From Cephaloticoccus sp. (GTDB taxonomy: Bacteria; Verrucomicrobiota; Verrucomicrobiia; Opitutales; Opitutaceae): a stretch of 64,000 nucleotides of DNA. Shown piece by piece: positions 9,170-20,211 of this stretch. The position numbers and the translations under genes were made by a program. A model generated the notes under the pieces. It was not told the origin of the DNA. It searched no databases and saw only the letters and a program-made list of their open reading frames with translations. Within the stretch, counting starts at the first letter, position 1; each line of letters opens with the position of its first letter. The stretch spans positions 124,001-188,000 of the forward strand of contig JAURHD010000003.1 in NCBI GenBank assembly GCA_030833445.1, given 5' to 3'.

Positions 9170-11026
9170 ATGTGTGGAATTGTTGGCTATACCGGAAAGC
9201 AAAGGGCTGCCCCCCTCATCCTTGAGGGGCTCAAACGACTGGAATACCGGGGGTATGACTCGGCTGGTATAGCCGTGCCCGCAGCCGACGGATTCCATGT
9301 GACCAAGAAAATTGGCCGGGTAGCCAACCTTGAAGTCGAAACCAACCGTCACAAAGTTGCCGGGAATTATGGTATTGGTCACACCCGCTGGGCCACCCAC
9401 GGCGGCGTTACGCAGGAAAACGCCCACCCCCATGTCAGCAGCGATGGCGCTATCGTCCTGATTCACAACGGGGTGATCGAAAACTACACTTCGATTAAGA
9501 AATTCCTCCTCGGCAGGGGTTACACGTTCAAATCCGAGACCGACACCGAAGCCCTCTGCAATCTGATCGCCTATCACTACGCCAAGGAACCCAAGGCAGC
9601 CGCCGACGGTGAAAGTCGCCTCTTGGAAAGCGTGCGCAAAACCCTGCTTCACGTCGAAGGGACCTACGGCATCGTGGTCATGGGCATCGACACCCCGGGT
9701 GAACTCGTCTGCGCGCGGAAGGGATCCCCTTTGATTCTGGGCATCGGTGACGGTGAGAATTTGGTCGCAAGTGACGTCGCGGCCATTGTGAGCCGCACCC
9801 AGAATGTGGTTTACTTGAAGGACGGCGAATTGGCCCGGCACACGCCCGCTTCGTTTTCCCTGTCCACCGTGAATGAAGGCGATATCAAAGCCGTCATCGA
9901 TCAGGTCACCTGGTCAATCGCCGATGCCGAATTGGGCACCCATGCCCATTTCATGGAAAAGGAAATATTCGAGCAACCCACTGCGCTCGAAAACACCATG
10001 CGTGGCCGTTTCTCCGAAGACGGCAGCACCGCCCAATTTGGCGGGCTGAATCTGAGCGCGGCTGAATTCCGTCAAATCGACCGTTTCATGTTTTGCGCCT
10101 GCGGCACCGCCTGGCACGCCTGCTTGGTAACGGAGCATTTGATTGAGCGATTTGCCCGCGTCCCGGTGGAAGTCGATTACGCGTCCGAGTTTCGTTACCG
10201 CAACGCGCCGTTGCATTCGAACACCCTGTTTTTCGTGATGAGCCAATCCGGCGAGACGATCGACACGCTGGCCGCCCTGCGTGAGGCCAAGCGCAAAGGA
10301 TACCGGGTGCTGGCCGTCAATAACGTCGTGGGATCCACCATCGCCCGCGAAGCGGACGGCGGTATTTATCAACACGTCGGCCCCGAGGTGGGCGTCGCTT
10401 CCACCAAGGCATTTACTTCCCAATTGCTCATTGGGGCGATGATGGCACTGTATATTGGCCGGATGCGGGACATGAGTTTCAGTGATGGCGCCGCTTATGT
10501 GAACGCGCTGAAAGCCGCCCCCAACTTGGTGCGCGAGGTTCTCAAGCAGGCCCCGGCCATTCGCAAAATCGCGGAACGTTTCGCCCAATACAGTGATATG
10601 CTTTTCCTGGGGCGGCTCTCGCTCTTCCCCATTGCCCTGGAAGGTGCCCTGAAGTTGAAGGAAATTTCCTATATCCATGCCGAGGGCTATCCCGCGGCGG
10701 AAATGAAACACGGTCCCATCGCCTTGATCAGCGAACAATGCCCCAGTGTGTTTTTGGTCACCAAGGGCGAGATGTTCGCCAAAGTCGTTTCCTCGATGCA
10801 GGAGGTCAAAGCCCGCAAAGGCCTGATCATCGCCATCTGCACCGAAGGACTGGAGTTGCCGGCCGGTCTGGCGGATGAGTTGATCACCATCCCTGACTGC
10901 GATGAAGCCGTATTACCCATTGTCGCGACCATTCCCGTGCAGCTTCTCAGTTACTATATAGCCGTAATTCGTGAGTGTGATGTGGACAAACCGCGAAATT
11001 TGGCGAAGTCCGTCACCGTCGAATAA
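9170..11026 (+). CDS. glmS: Glutamine--fructose-6-phosphate aminotransferase (isomerizing)
   Basis: Produces glucosamine-6-phosphate from fructose-6-phosphate and glutamine, feeding peptidoglycan and lipopolysaccharide precursors. The start is fixed at ATG 9170 because the next residue must be the nucleophilic Cys (MCGIVGYTGKQRAAP); an upstream non-ATG frame extension is ignored. The N-terminal glutaminase domain spans about 1-240. Two SIS domains follow (FVMSQSGETIDTLAALREA; EGYPAAEMKHGPIALI), and the C-terminus ends DKPRNLAKSVTVE, as in the family. Length 618 residues. The 67-bp leader is too short for a glmS ribozyme. trpE starts six bases downstream. Confidence 0.97.
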   Translation: MCGIVGYTGKQRAAPLILEGLKRLEYRGYDSAGIAVPAADGFHVTKKIGRVANLEVETNRHKVAGNYGIGHTRWATHGGVTQENAHPHVSSDGAIVLIHNGVIENYTSIKKFLLGRGYTFKSETDTEALCNLIAYHYAKEPKAAADGESRLLESVRKTLLHVEGTYGIVVMGIDTPGELVCARKGSPLILGIGDGENLVASDVAAIVSRTQNVVYLKDGELARHTPASFSLSTVNEGDIKAVIDQVTWSIADAELGTHAHFMEKEIFEQPTALENTMRGRFSEDGSTAQFGGLNLSAAEFRQIDRFMFCACGTAWHACLVTEHLIERFARVPVEVDYASEFRYRNAPLHSNTLFFVMSQSGETIDTLAALREAKRKGYRVLAVNNVVGSTIAREADGGIYQHVGPEVGVASTKAFTSQLLIGAMMALYIGRMRDMSFSDGAAYVNALKAAPNLVREVLKQAPAIRKIAERFAQYSDMLFLGRLSLFPIALEGALKLKEISYIHAEGYPAAEMKHGPIALISEQCPSVFLVTKGEMFAKVVSSMQEVKARKGLIIAICTEGLELPAGLADELITIPDCDEAVLPIVATIPVQLLSYYIAVIRECDVDKPRNLAKSVTVE

Positions 11027-11032
11027 CTTCCC

Positions 11033-12520
11033 ATGCCCATTCAACCCACCCGCGAATCGTTTCTGCACCTTGCCCGTCAAGGCAACATCGTGCCGGTTTA
11101 TCTCGATTTGATGGCCGACTTTGAGACCCCCGTCTCCGCTTACGCCAAACTCAAGGATGCCGGCCCGGCCTACCTGCTTGAATCGATCGAGGGCGGTGAA
11201 CAGCTCTCGCGCTACAGTTTCATCGGCTGCCGCCCCCGCAAGGTCTTCGTCTGCGGACCCGAAACGACCGAGATCCGAATCCCTGGACAACCCGTCCAAA
11301 TAATCGCCACTCCGGCCGATCCATTGAAATTGATCGAGGAGGAAATGAGCGGCTATCAACCGGTCGCCCTGCCCGATTTGCCCCGGTTTACCGGTGGAGC
11401 GGTCGGGTTCGTCGGTTATGAATACGTGATGCGGATCGAGCCTACCGTCCCGGTAGCGCCCAAGGATGAATTGGGCGTGCCGCTGCTCTATTTCATGCTT
11501 TCGGATTCGCTGCTGATCTTTGACCGGGCCAAACAGACCCTGCGCCTGTGCGTCAACGCCCACATCAAAAATGACGCCGGGGCGGCCTACGATCAGGCGG
11601 TCGCCGAAATTGAACAGCTGCATTCACTCTTGAAACAGCCGCGGGAGCTCAGTCCCGCCCCATTGGTGGACTCACCCAAGATTGAAATACCTCCGGGGAA
11701 TTTTACTCGCGAACGGTTTGAAAAATGCGTCGAGGATTCGAAGGAGTATATCCGCGCCGGTGATATCATCCAAGTAGTCGGGGCCCAGCGCTTCTCGCAG
11801 CCCTTCAGCAAGACTCCGCTCGATCTCTATCGGGCACTGCGCACTATCAATCCCTCGCCTTACATGTTCATTTTGGAGACGGGCGATTTCTCGATCGTCG
11901 GTGCCTCACCGGAAGTCCATGTCCGCCTGACCGATGGTTTGGTTGAAATCCGCCCCATCGCCGGCACCCGTAAACGCGGTGCCAACCACACCGAAGACGT
12001 GGCCCTCGAAAAAGAACTGTTGGCTGATGAAAAGGAGAAAGCCGAGCATCTCATGCTGGTCGACCTGGCCCGGAATGATATCGGGCGGGTATGCGAATAC
12101 GGCAGCGTCACCGTGCCCGATTTCATGACCATCGAGCGTTATTCGCACGTCATGCACATCGTGTCCCAAGTGGAAGGCCGGATCGCCGCCGATAAAAATG
12201 CCTACGACCTGATGCGGGCTACTTTCCCGGCCGGCACCGTCAGCGGTGCCCCCAAGGTCCGCGCAATGCAGATCATTACGGAAATCGAACAACTTCAGCG
12301 TGGATTCTACGCCGGGGCGCTCGGCCACTTTGGCTACGACGGCAATATGGATACCTGCATCATGTTGCGCACCGCGCTGCTGAAGAATGGTAACGTTTAT
12401 ATTGAGGCCGGTGGCGGCTGGGTCGCGGATTCGGTTCCGGCCGATGAATACCAGGAGACCATCAACAAGGCTTCCGCCCTCTTTAAGGCCGTCGCCATGG
12501 CTGAAGCTTTCCCGGGCTAA
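11033..12520 (+). CDS. trpE: Anthranilate synthase component I
   Basis: Converts chorismate and ammonia (from TrpG) to anthranilate in tryptophan synthesis. The 495-residue protein carries the tryptophan feedback-site motif LLES near residue 42 with the downstream SRYSFIG block. The catalytic half contains IRPIAGTRKRG, DLARNDIGRVCEYG and AGTVSGAPKVRAMQII. It follows glmS by six bases, which implies readthrough although the pathways are unrelated. No trpG or other trp genes are present here. PabB is the main alternative, but the length and the feedback motif favour TrpE. Confidence 0.93.
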   Translation: MPIQPTRESFLHLARQGNIVPVYLDLMADFETPVSAYAKLKDAGPAYLLESIEGGEQLSRYSFIGCRPRKVFVCGPETTEIRIPGQPVQIIATPADPLKLIEEEMSGYQPVALPDLPRFTGGAVGFVGYEYVMRIEPTVPVAPKDELGVPLLYFMLSDSLLIFDRAKQTLRLCVNAHIKNDAGAAYDQAVAEIEQLHSLLKQPRELSPAPLVDSPKIEIPPGNFTRERFEKCVEDSKEYIRAGDIIQVVGAQRFSQPFSKTPLDLYRALRTINPSPYMFILETGDFSIVGASPEVHVRLTDGLVEIRPIAGTRKRGANHTEDVALEKELLADEKEKAEHLMLVDLARNDIGRVCEYGSVTVPDFMTIERYSHVMHIVSQVEGRIAADKNAYDLMRATFPAGTVSGAPKVRAMQIITEIEQLQRGFYAGALGHFGYDGNMDTCIMLRTALLKNGNVYIEAGGGWVADSVPADEYQETINKASALFKAVAMAEAFPG

Positions 12521-12525
12521 GCCGT

Positions 12526-12545
12526 ATTCTGACAGTTGTCAGAAT
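12526..12545. promoter_or_regulatory. Perfect 9-bp inverted repeat just after trpE
   Basis: ATTCTGACA and TGTCAGAAT face each other across two bases, beginning five bases after the trpE stop. There is no T-run after it, so an intrinsic terminator is unlikely. It looks more like a dimeric operator for the sigma-factor promoter region that follows. Function is inferred only from symmetry. Confidence 0.4.
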
Positions 12546-12754
12546 CGACTCAAAATCGGGACGTTACGCCCGATTGAAGGGCTGATATGCGCCACCCTGT
12601 CCCGCTTGGATTGCCACTATTTTGTGTCATAGCGCATCCACACCTATGAAAACGCCGTATACATAGGTTGGAACGGTATACGCTAGGCTATGTGGAATAA
12701 TTCAAAGGAACATCACTCCGACACTCAGTGACGAAACATACCGAGGATAAAACT

Positions 12755-13804
12755 ATGGCGCATAAAATTAATCGTAGAATCGCAGCCACCGAAACCGTCG
12801 CCTCAACTCAGGTTGAGACGCTTGATACGCCCCCTTCTTTCCTCGAGAAAGCCCACTCCGCGCCGACCGAGACGTTACCTTCCGATCGTTCGAATCTGCA
12901 GATGTATCTGCAGGAAATCGGCAAGACTGCCCTGCTCACCGTCGAGGAGGAGGTCAAACTCGCCAAGCGGATCCACCGCGGTGACAAGGCCGCCCGGGAT
13001 CATATGATCCAAGCAAACCTCCGGCTCGTGGTGAAAATCGCCATGGACTACAAAGACTTTGGTCTGCCGCTGCTCGACCTGATTTCCGAGGGAAATATCG
13101 GCCTGATCAAGGCCGTGGAACGTTTCGACCCAGCCAAGGGCGGCAAGCTTTCAACCTATGCCGCTTGGTGGATCAAGCAGTCCATCAAGCGCGCCCTCGC
13201 CAATCAGTCCAAGACCATCCGCCTGCCGGTTCACCTGGTCGACAAAATCGCCAAGATGCGCCGCATGGCCATGACTTTGACCGAGGAATTGGGCCGTGAA
13301 CCCTCCGATGAGGAATTGGCCCGCGAGTTGCAGATACCCACCAGCAAGGTGGCTCACTTGAAATCGGTCAGTGTCCGCCCCGCCTCCCTCGACGCCCCGG
13401 TGGGCGAAGACGACGGCTCGGCCACGTTCGGCGAGATTGTCGGCGACGACAATGCCGTCAGTCCCTACGAACAGCTGAATGCGGATACCCAAAACTCGGA
13501 CCTGCACGACATGATCAACTCGCTCGATTCACGCGAAGCGGAAATCATCAAGTTGCGCTTTGGTCTGGAAGGTCGCGATGAGTTGACCCTCGAGGAAGTC
13601 GGCAAGAAGTTCAAGGTCACCCGCGAGCGCATCCGCCAGCTCGAATATCTGGCGATCAATAAAATGCGCCGGGCGATGGCCAAGCATGAGGCCATTCGCA
13701 CCACCGAGGAAATCGAGGAGGAAGACCGCCAGCGTCAGCGGATGCAGGTCATCCGGGAATTCGTCCAGGCGAAATCCAGCCACGTCAGTCCCGAGCGGAA
13801 CTGA
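12755..13804 (+). CDS. rpoD: Primary-type sigma-70 factor (RpoD/SigA-like)
   Basis: RNA polymerase sigma factor directing promoter recognition. Regions 1.2 through 4.2 are all present. Region 1.2 is MYLQEIGKTALLT, region 2 contains NLRLVVKIAMDYKDFGLPLL and AAWWIKQSIKRAL, and region 4.2 contains LTLEEVGKKFKVTRERIRQL. The 349-residue protein has only about 50 residues before region 1.2, so the acidic region 1.1 of large RpoD proteins is missing. It could therefore be a compact primary sigma or a group 2 paralogue. Start ATG 12755 has GAGGA seven bases upstream; an in-frame GTG at 12728 is less likely. A strong terminator follows. Confidence 0.88.
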   Translation: MAHKINRRIAATETVASTQVETLDTPPSFLEKAHSAPTETLPSDRSNLQMYLQEIGKTALLTVEEEVKLAKRIHRGDKAARDHMIQANLRLVVKIAMDYKDFGLPLLDLISEGNIGLIKAVERFDPAKGGKLSTYAAWWIKQSIKRALANQSKTIRLPVHLVDKIAKMRRMAMTLTEELGREPSDEELARELQIPTSKVAHLKSVSVRPASLDAPVGEDDGSATFGEIVGDDNAVSPYEQLNADTQNSDLHDMINSLDSREAEIIKLRFGLEGRDELTLEEVGKKFKVTRERIRQLEYLAINKMRRAMAKHEAIRTTEEIEEEDRQRQRMQVIREFVQAKSSHVSPERN

Positions 13805-13843
13805 ACGTTCCATTTAGTTTACGCTGCTCCACCCATCCAGCAA

Positions 13844-13883
13844 AAAGCCCGTCCGGAATAGTCCGGACGGGCTTTGAATTTTT
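13844..13883. terminator. Intrinsic terminator between rpoD and rpsA
   Basis: A 14-bp perfect stem (AAAGCCCGTCCGGA, loop ATAG, then its complement) is followed by TGAATTTTT on the + strand and preceded by A residues. It therefore can serve both the rpoD-like gene and convergent rpsA. Confidence 0.9.
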
Positions 13884-13905
13884 AAGGGGCGGATGCCCGC
13901 TTGGC

Positions 13906-15576
<1,671 letters not shown>

Positions 15577-15886
15577 ATGCTGTGATCCCTTAAATCGGCT
15601 CCCTGCTCCGGAGGCCCCGATTTACCGGGAAGATCCCGCCGAGGCGGAACCATTTGGTTGACTGTTGAACTGACGTGAAAGGTCGGCGGGAGCACTGCGA
15701 CGACGCCGACTGAACCGATAACAATGTCGCGAACGGTCAGAATCGCCTTCGCAACCTCTTGGCTGCAAGCAGATATTTGAAAATCTACCACCTTGGGCCG
15801 ACTCGTTTGCATGGGCTTAAATCCGAATAATTCGGGTGCCGATGAATGACTAGGACTTCGCGAACCCTGCGGCGGTTCTTACGTTT
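15577..15886. other. Leader/promoter region of rpsA, no gene seen
   Basis: This stretch lies upstream of rpsA and just beyond the 3' end of the lipoprotein gene. A 79-residue frame on the reverse strand ends inside the rpsA start but has no recognizable protein features and no convincing ribosome-binding site. A 13-bp palindrome CCGAATAATTCGG lies near 15824-15836 and could be a promoter-proximal operator. Long 5' leaders on rpsA are often used for autoregulation by S1. Confidence 0.4.
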
Positions 15887-16399
15887 CTATTCATTGCTTA
15901 CCAATACGTTATCCAAGATCACGTCTACTCGCCACTTGGTATATCCAAAGTGCTGGAGTCCTTTAAATACGTAAGCAAGATTTTCAAAAAAGGCATCATA
16001 GAGCCCATGATCTTCCAATGCCCGAATCGATGGCGTCCCTTTGAAATCGGCCTCACTGTGCTCAAATAACCTCACCGCCACCTCGGATTGACCATCCAGT
16101 AATCGCTCAATCTTGATCTTGAATTCGAACTGCCGGGAGGCCCCAAAAACCTGCGTGTCACGTAAATTGCTGGTCCCCTCCACCGTCCCACTGGTCAGGC
16201 GTGACCGGGTCAGATTGTAGTCCATGCGCTTCAGCGCCTTCTGCGCCGCATAAAATACAGTCTTCTGGTCAGCCTCGAACGTGCGCACCTGCGGGGGCAC
16301 AATGCCAAACAGTCCGGCACCCGTGTAAGTCGGCGTTTCGCAGCCGGCCAAAAATAACAGGATTCCCGACAGGAACAAAGAAATGGGGCGGTTCATCAT
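15887..16399 (-). CDS. Predicted outer-membrane lipoprotein of unknown function
   Basis: A 170-residue protein whose N-terminus MMNRPISLFLSGILLFLAGC is a clear lipoprotein signal peptide with LAGC lipobox. The mature part is an alpha/beta domain starting VRTFEADQKTVFYAAQKALK that resembles the small DUF3568-type lipoproteins, though I cannot confirm this. It sits seven bases downstream of the agmatine deiminase gene in the same direction. It may be co-transcribed, but no functional link is apparent. Confidence 0.75.
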   Translation of the reverse strand: MMNRPISLFLSGILLFLAGCETPTYTGAGLFGIVPPQVRTFEADQKTVFYAAQKALKRMDYNLTRSRLTSGTVEGTSNLRDTQVFGASRQFEFKIKIERLLDGQSEVAVRLFEHSEADFKGTPSIRALEDHGLYDAFFENLAYVFKGLQHFGYTKWRVDVILDNVLVSNE

Positions 16400-16405
16400 T
16401 ATGAA

Positions 16406-17467
16406 TCAGACCAAGCCTGCCCGGGGTTGTTGCTGCGAAATGCAATGCAACGTGCCCAAACCCCAAATCAAATGGTAGCAATCGATCCCAATGATTTCGC
16501 GGTCCGGAAAGCATCCCGCAATGATATCCCGGGCCGCCTTGTCGCGTTTCGGCTGACGAAACTGCGGCACGAGCACCGCCCCGTTGATGATCAGGAAATT
16601 CGCATAACTCGCCGGCACCTGCTGGCCCTGGAAGCCAAACGGCTTGGGCATCGGCAGGGTCACGATGTCGAACTTGCGACCCGACGGCGTGCGAAAATCA
16701 CGCAGGCGCTCCAGATTTTCCACGAGGATTTTGTGGTTCGGGTCGCGCTTGTTCGGTTCGATGCACGTAATGAAACCGTCAGCTTTGTAGAACCGCGTGA
16801 TGTCGTCGATATGCCCGTCCGTGTCATCGCCGATGATGCCGTCCCCCACCCATAGAATCTTCCGCACGCCGAGCCATTCCCGGAGCGTCTTCTCGATCTG
16901 CGCCTTGGTTAGATGCGGGTTACGGTTCTTATTCAGCAGGCACTGTTCGCTGGTCAGCAACAGCCCGCGCCCGTTGACCTCGATCGAACCACCTTCGAGC
17001 ACCATGTCGTTTTCAAACCGGCGCAACTTAAGCTTTTTCGCGATGCTCGGCGGGATCTTGTTGTCGAGATCGTAAGGCGGATACTTGCCACCCCACGCAT
17101 TGTGCACCCAGTCGGTCAGGGCCACCTCGCCGGTCTGGCGATGCTTGACGAAAATCGGGCCGTGATCCCGACACCAAGCGTCGTTCGTCGGATGATCGTA
17201 AAACGTGACCCGCGACATGTCCGCCCCGGCCTTCGCACACAGTCGGATCGCTCTCGCCTGCAGCCGTGCCGCACAGTTGATCCGCACGACCTGGAAGCGG
17301 CTGATCTGCTTAACGATCTCGGCAAACACATAAGGCACCGGGCGAAACTGTCCGGGCCACGATTTCAAATTGTGCGGCCAGGACAGCCAGATGGCTTCCT
17401 GCGGTTCCCATTCGGCCGGCATGCGATAGCCCGCCGCTGCGGGGGTCTGCTGCGCCTTGGCTGCCAT
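16406..17467 (-). CDS. aguA: Agmatine deiminase
   Basis: Hydrolyses agmatine to N-carbamoylputrescine in polyamine synthesis. The 353-residue protein has the pentein fold signature set: YRMPAEWEPQEAIWLSWPHN at the start, NDAWCRDHGPIFV for substrate binding, LEGGSIEVNGRGLLLTS, DDTDGHIDDITRF, and the catalytic Cys near residue 342 in GLGTLHCISQQ. It follows aguB with a one-base gap and so forms the canonical two-step pathway operon. Peptidylarginine deiminase-like is a common alternative label, but the paired amidase supports the agmatine role. Confidence 0.95.
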   Translation of the reverse strand: MAAKAQQTPAAAGYRMPAEWEPQEAIWLSWPHNLKSWPGQFRPVPYVFAEIVKQISRFQVVRINCAARLQARAIRLCAKAGADMSRVTFYDHPTNDAWCRDHGPIFVKHRQTGEVALTDWVHNAWGGKYPPYDLDNKIPPSIAKKLKLRRFENDMVLEGGSIEVNGRGLLLTSEQCLLNKNRNPHLTKAQIEKTLREWLGVRKILWVGDGIIGDDTDGHIDDITRFYKADGFITCIEPNKRDPNHKILVENLERLRDFRTPSGRKFDIVTLPMPKPFGFQGQQVPASYANFLIINGAVLVPQFRQPKRDKAARDIIAGCFPDREIIGIDCYHLIWGLGTLHCISQQQPRAGLV

Positions 17468-17468
17468 G

Positions 17469-18344
17469 TCAGTCGCTGAAGCGTTTGGTCAGATCGCCGT
17501 AGGCATCGATCCGGCGGTCGCGTAGAAACGGCCAATGCGTGCGGGTCACGTCCACCGTATCGAGTTCGATCGGCACCAACATGACCTCTTCCTGGTCCAC
17601 GCTGGCCTTCGCCAGAATCTGACCGCTGGTGCCGGCCACAAAGCTCTGGCCCCAGAATTCAATGCCATCGCCACCGATCGGGGTTTCGTGTCCGATGCGA
17701 TTGATCGCCGCCACATAACAACCGTTGGCCACCGCATGACTGCGCTGGATCGTTTCCCATGCGCCATGCTGGTTGACGCCATACTCCGCTTTCTCACCCG
17801 GGTGCCAGCCGATCGCTGTCGGATAGAACAAAATTTCGGCACCCTGCATCGCGGTCAGCCGCGCGCCTTCGGGATACCATTGATCCCAGCAAACGAGCAC
17901 GCCGATCTTGCCGAACTTGGTTTGCCACGCCTTGAAGCCCGTGTCGCCCGGCGTGAAATAGAATTTCTCGTAGAACAGCGGATCGTCCGGGATGTGCATC
18001 TTGCGGTAGATGCCCAGCAACTTGCCATCCGCATCAATGATCACGGCCGTGTTGTGATAGAGACCCGCCGCCCGCTTCTCGAACAGCGAGGCCACGATCA
18101 CGACGCCGTATTTCTTGGCCAGTTTCTGAAATGCCTGGGTGCTCGGCCCTGGGATGCTTTCGGCCAGCTTGAAGTTCGCATGATCCTCGTTCTGACAGAA
18201 GTATTGTGAGCGGAACAGCTCCTGTGTGCAGATGATCTGCGCGCCGCGCTTGGCCGCCTTCTCCGCCAGAGCGAGGGTTTTCTTCAAGTTCGCCGCCGGG
18301 CCGGAACCACAGGCGTGTTGGAGGAGACCGAGTGTGACCTTCAT
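17469..18344 (-). CDS. aguB: N-carbamoylputrescine amidase
   Basis: Nitrilase-superfamily amidase that converts N-carbamoylputrescine to putrescine, CO2 and ammonia. The Glu-Lys-Cys triad is visible in CTQELFRSQYF, YRKMHIPDDPLFYEKFYF and GVLVCWDQWYPEGARLTA. Length of 291 residues matches the family. It lies between hisG and aguA on the same strand with ten-base and one-base gaps. The order hisG-aguB-aguA may be a single transcript. Confidence 0.96.
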   Translation of the reverse strand: MKVTLGLLQHACGSGPAANLKKTLALAEKAAKRGAQIICTQELFRSQYFCQNEDHANFKLAESIPGPSTQAFQKLAKKYGVVIVASLFEKRAAGLYHNTAVIIDADGKLLGIYRKMHIPDDPLFYEKFYFTPGDTGFKAWQTKFGKIGVLVCWDQWYPEGARLTAMQGAEILFYPTAIGWHPGEKAEYGVNQHGAWETIQRSHAVANGCYVAAINRIGHETPIGGDGIEFWGQSFVAGTSGQILAKASVDQEEVMLVPIELDTVDVTRTHWPFLRDRRIDAYGDLTKRFSD

Positions 18345-18353
18345 GATTCGATA

Positions 18354-19253
18354 TCAGTAAACGACTTTGTTGAGTGGGTATTCCACGATACCCTCGGCGC
18401 CCAAACTATTCAACTTCGGGATTAATTCCCGCGCGTCACTTTCCAATATCACCGTCTCGACCGCGCACCAGCCCTCGGTCGTAAGCGGCGAGACGGTCAG
18501 GCCACGCATTACCGGCAACAGGTCCTGCACTTTCGCCAGATTGTCGCGGTGGAGATTCATTTTGAGCCCCACCCGGCCCTCAGCGCGTAGCGCTCCTTGG
18601 AGCAACAGTGCGATGTTCTCTATTTTTTTGCGTTTTTCGGGATTGGCCCAGCTGTCCTTGTTCGCGACCAACTTGGTGTTGGTTTCCATCAACGTGTCGA
18701 TGATGCGGAGCTTGTTGGCGCGAATGGAATTGCCGGTCTCGGTAATGTCCACGATCGCATCCACCAAATCGGGCACCTTGACCTCGGTGGCGCCCCAGGA
18801 GAACTCCACTTCGACGTCGATTTTCTTTTGCTCGAAATAGCGCTTCACGGTGCCGACCAATTCGGTCGCCACGCGCTTGCCCGCCAGCTGTTCGGGCTTG
18901 GTGATCCCGGATGCCTCCGCCACGCAGAGCACCCAGCGCGACTTCAGGGTCGAGGCCCGGCTGTAAATCAGATCACAGACCTCCACCACGTCGGACTCGT
19001 TTTCCATGATCCAGTCATGCCCGGTCAAACCACAATCAAAGAAGCCATGCTCAACATAACGGCTGACTTCTTGCGCGCGAACAAAGCGTCCATCGAGATC
19101 GGGATCATCGAAGGAGGGTTTGTAGGAACGCGAACTCGTGTTGATACGCCAACCTGCCTTTTGGAACAGGTTTATCGTGGCTTCCTCGAGGCTGCCTTTC
19201 GGCAGTCCGAGCATCAGGAGTGGCTTGCGGTCGGACACGCGCCCAAAGCACAC
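18354..19253 (-). CDS. hisG: ATP phosphoribosyltransferase, long form
   Basis: First and feedback-regulated step of histidine synthesis, joining ATP and PRPP. The catalytic part begins LMLGLPKGSLEEATINLFQK and contains VDAIVDITETGNSIRANKLR, the PRPP-binding region. The protein is about 299 residues, so it has the C-terminal ACT-like regulatory domain of the long form and should not need HisZ. The start is placed at GTG 19253 because AAGGAGAGG lies immediately upstream. The frame extends to a TTG at 19292, and a GTG a few codons later is also possible. Confidence 0.93.
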   Translation of the reverse strand: MCFGRVSDRKPLLMLGLPKGSLEEATINLFQKAGWRINTSSRSYKPSFDDPDLDGRFVRAQEVSRYVEHGFFDCGLTGHDWIMENESDVVEVCDLIYSRASTLKSRWVLCVAEASGITKPEQLAGKRVATELVGTVKRYFEQKKIDVEVEFSWGATEVKVPDLVDAIVDITETGNSIRANKLRIIDTLMETNTKLVANKDSWANPEKRKKIENIALLLQGALRAEGRVGLKMNLHRDNLAKVQDLLPVMRGLTVSPLTTEGWCAVETVILESDARELIPKLNSLGAEGIVEYPLNKVVY

Positions 19254-19461
19254 GCCACCTCTCCTTCCTTCAAGTAAATTCGCGGAGCGCAAACCGGCCT
19301 CTCAATCCCCGCGCTTCACCCTTTCAGCACAGTGCACTCCGATATGACATGCGCACGTGCCCGAATTTGTGTCCGGTCCAATTTCCATATCCGCGAAGGA
19401 TGGTTTTGACAAACAACCCCAGCCTTCTTGTTGTAAGCCATTGTCTTCTTACGATAAGTCC

Positions 19462-20211
19462 ATGCGCGCCGAAGCAAAACCGCTGATTCTCGTTGTCGAA
19501 GACGAGGTGGAACTCGCCAATTTGATTGCCCTCCATTTGCAGGAGGCCGGCATGCAGACGCAGGTCTACAATCGCGCCGCCCACGCGATCAAATTCCTCC
19601 AGCGTAACTTTGCCAATCTGCTCTTGCTCGACATCGGCCTGCCCGATCAAACCGGTTTTGCGCTGCTCGACGAACTGGTCGAACAGGATATCGCGCTCCC
19701 GACGATTTTCCTCACCGGCAACGACGAGGAGGCCAGCAAGGTCCGCGCCCTGAACATGGGCGGTGACGACTATGTCACCAAGCCCTTCAGCTTTCCCGAA
19801 CTCATTGCTCGGATCAACGCCGTGCTGCGTCGCGCCGAGATCAGCCATGATCTCAACGTAACCAAGAATGTGCGCATCAGCGATGAGCCCTTCGAATTCT
19901 GCGGGGCCAGGATCAACCCGGAGCGATTGGAAATCACTTTCCCCGGTGATGTCGGCGAAAAGATCGGCCGCAAGGAACTCGGCATCCTGACCCATCTGAA
20001 TGCCAATCAAGGGGTCGTGATCACCCGCAAGGCGTTGATCCATTCGGTTTGGGGCGTGCACGCCGATATCCGCAGCCGCTCACTCGATCAATATGTGGTC
20101 AAGGTGCGCGATCTTTACAAGAAGCACGGCCTGAACCTGGACGCCTTCCGCACGGTCCACGGCATCGGATACATCTTCGATCCCAAGGGGATTTCGGCCG
20201 AGGGACGTTAA
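19462..20211 (+). CDS. OmpR-family response regulator
   Basis: DNA-binding two-component response regulator. The receiver domain (about 1-120) shows the acidic pocket VVEDEVELA, the phosphoacceptor Asp in LLLLDIGLPDQTGF and the conserved Lys in DDYVTKPFSF. A winged-helix effector domain ends with SLDQYVVKVRDLYKKHGLNL and FRTVHGIGYIF. Start ATG 19462 (MRAEAKPLILVVEDE) is preferred over an upstream in-frame extension without homology. There is no kinase next to it, so it is an orphan regulator here. It overlaps the convergent exonuclease by four bases. Confidence 0.93.
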   Translation: MRAEAKPLILVVEDEVELANLIALHLQEAGMQTQVYNRAAHAIKFLQRNFANLLLLDIGLPDQTGFALLDELVEQDIALPTIFLTGNDEEASKVRALNMGGDDYVTKPFSFPELIARINAVLRRAEISHDLNVTKNVRISDEPFEFCGARINPERLEITFPGDVGEKIGRKELGILTHLNANQGVVITRKALIHSVWGVHADIRSRSLDQYVVKVRDLYKKHGLNLDAFRTVHGIGYIFDPKGISAEGR

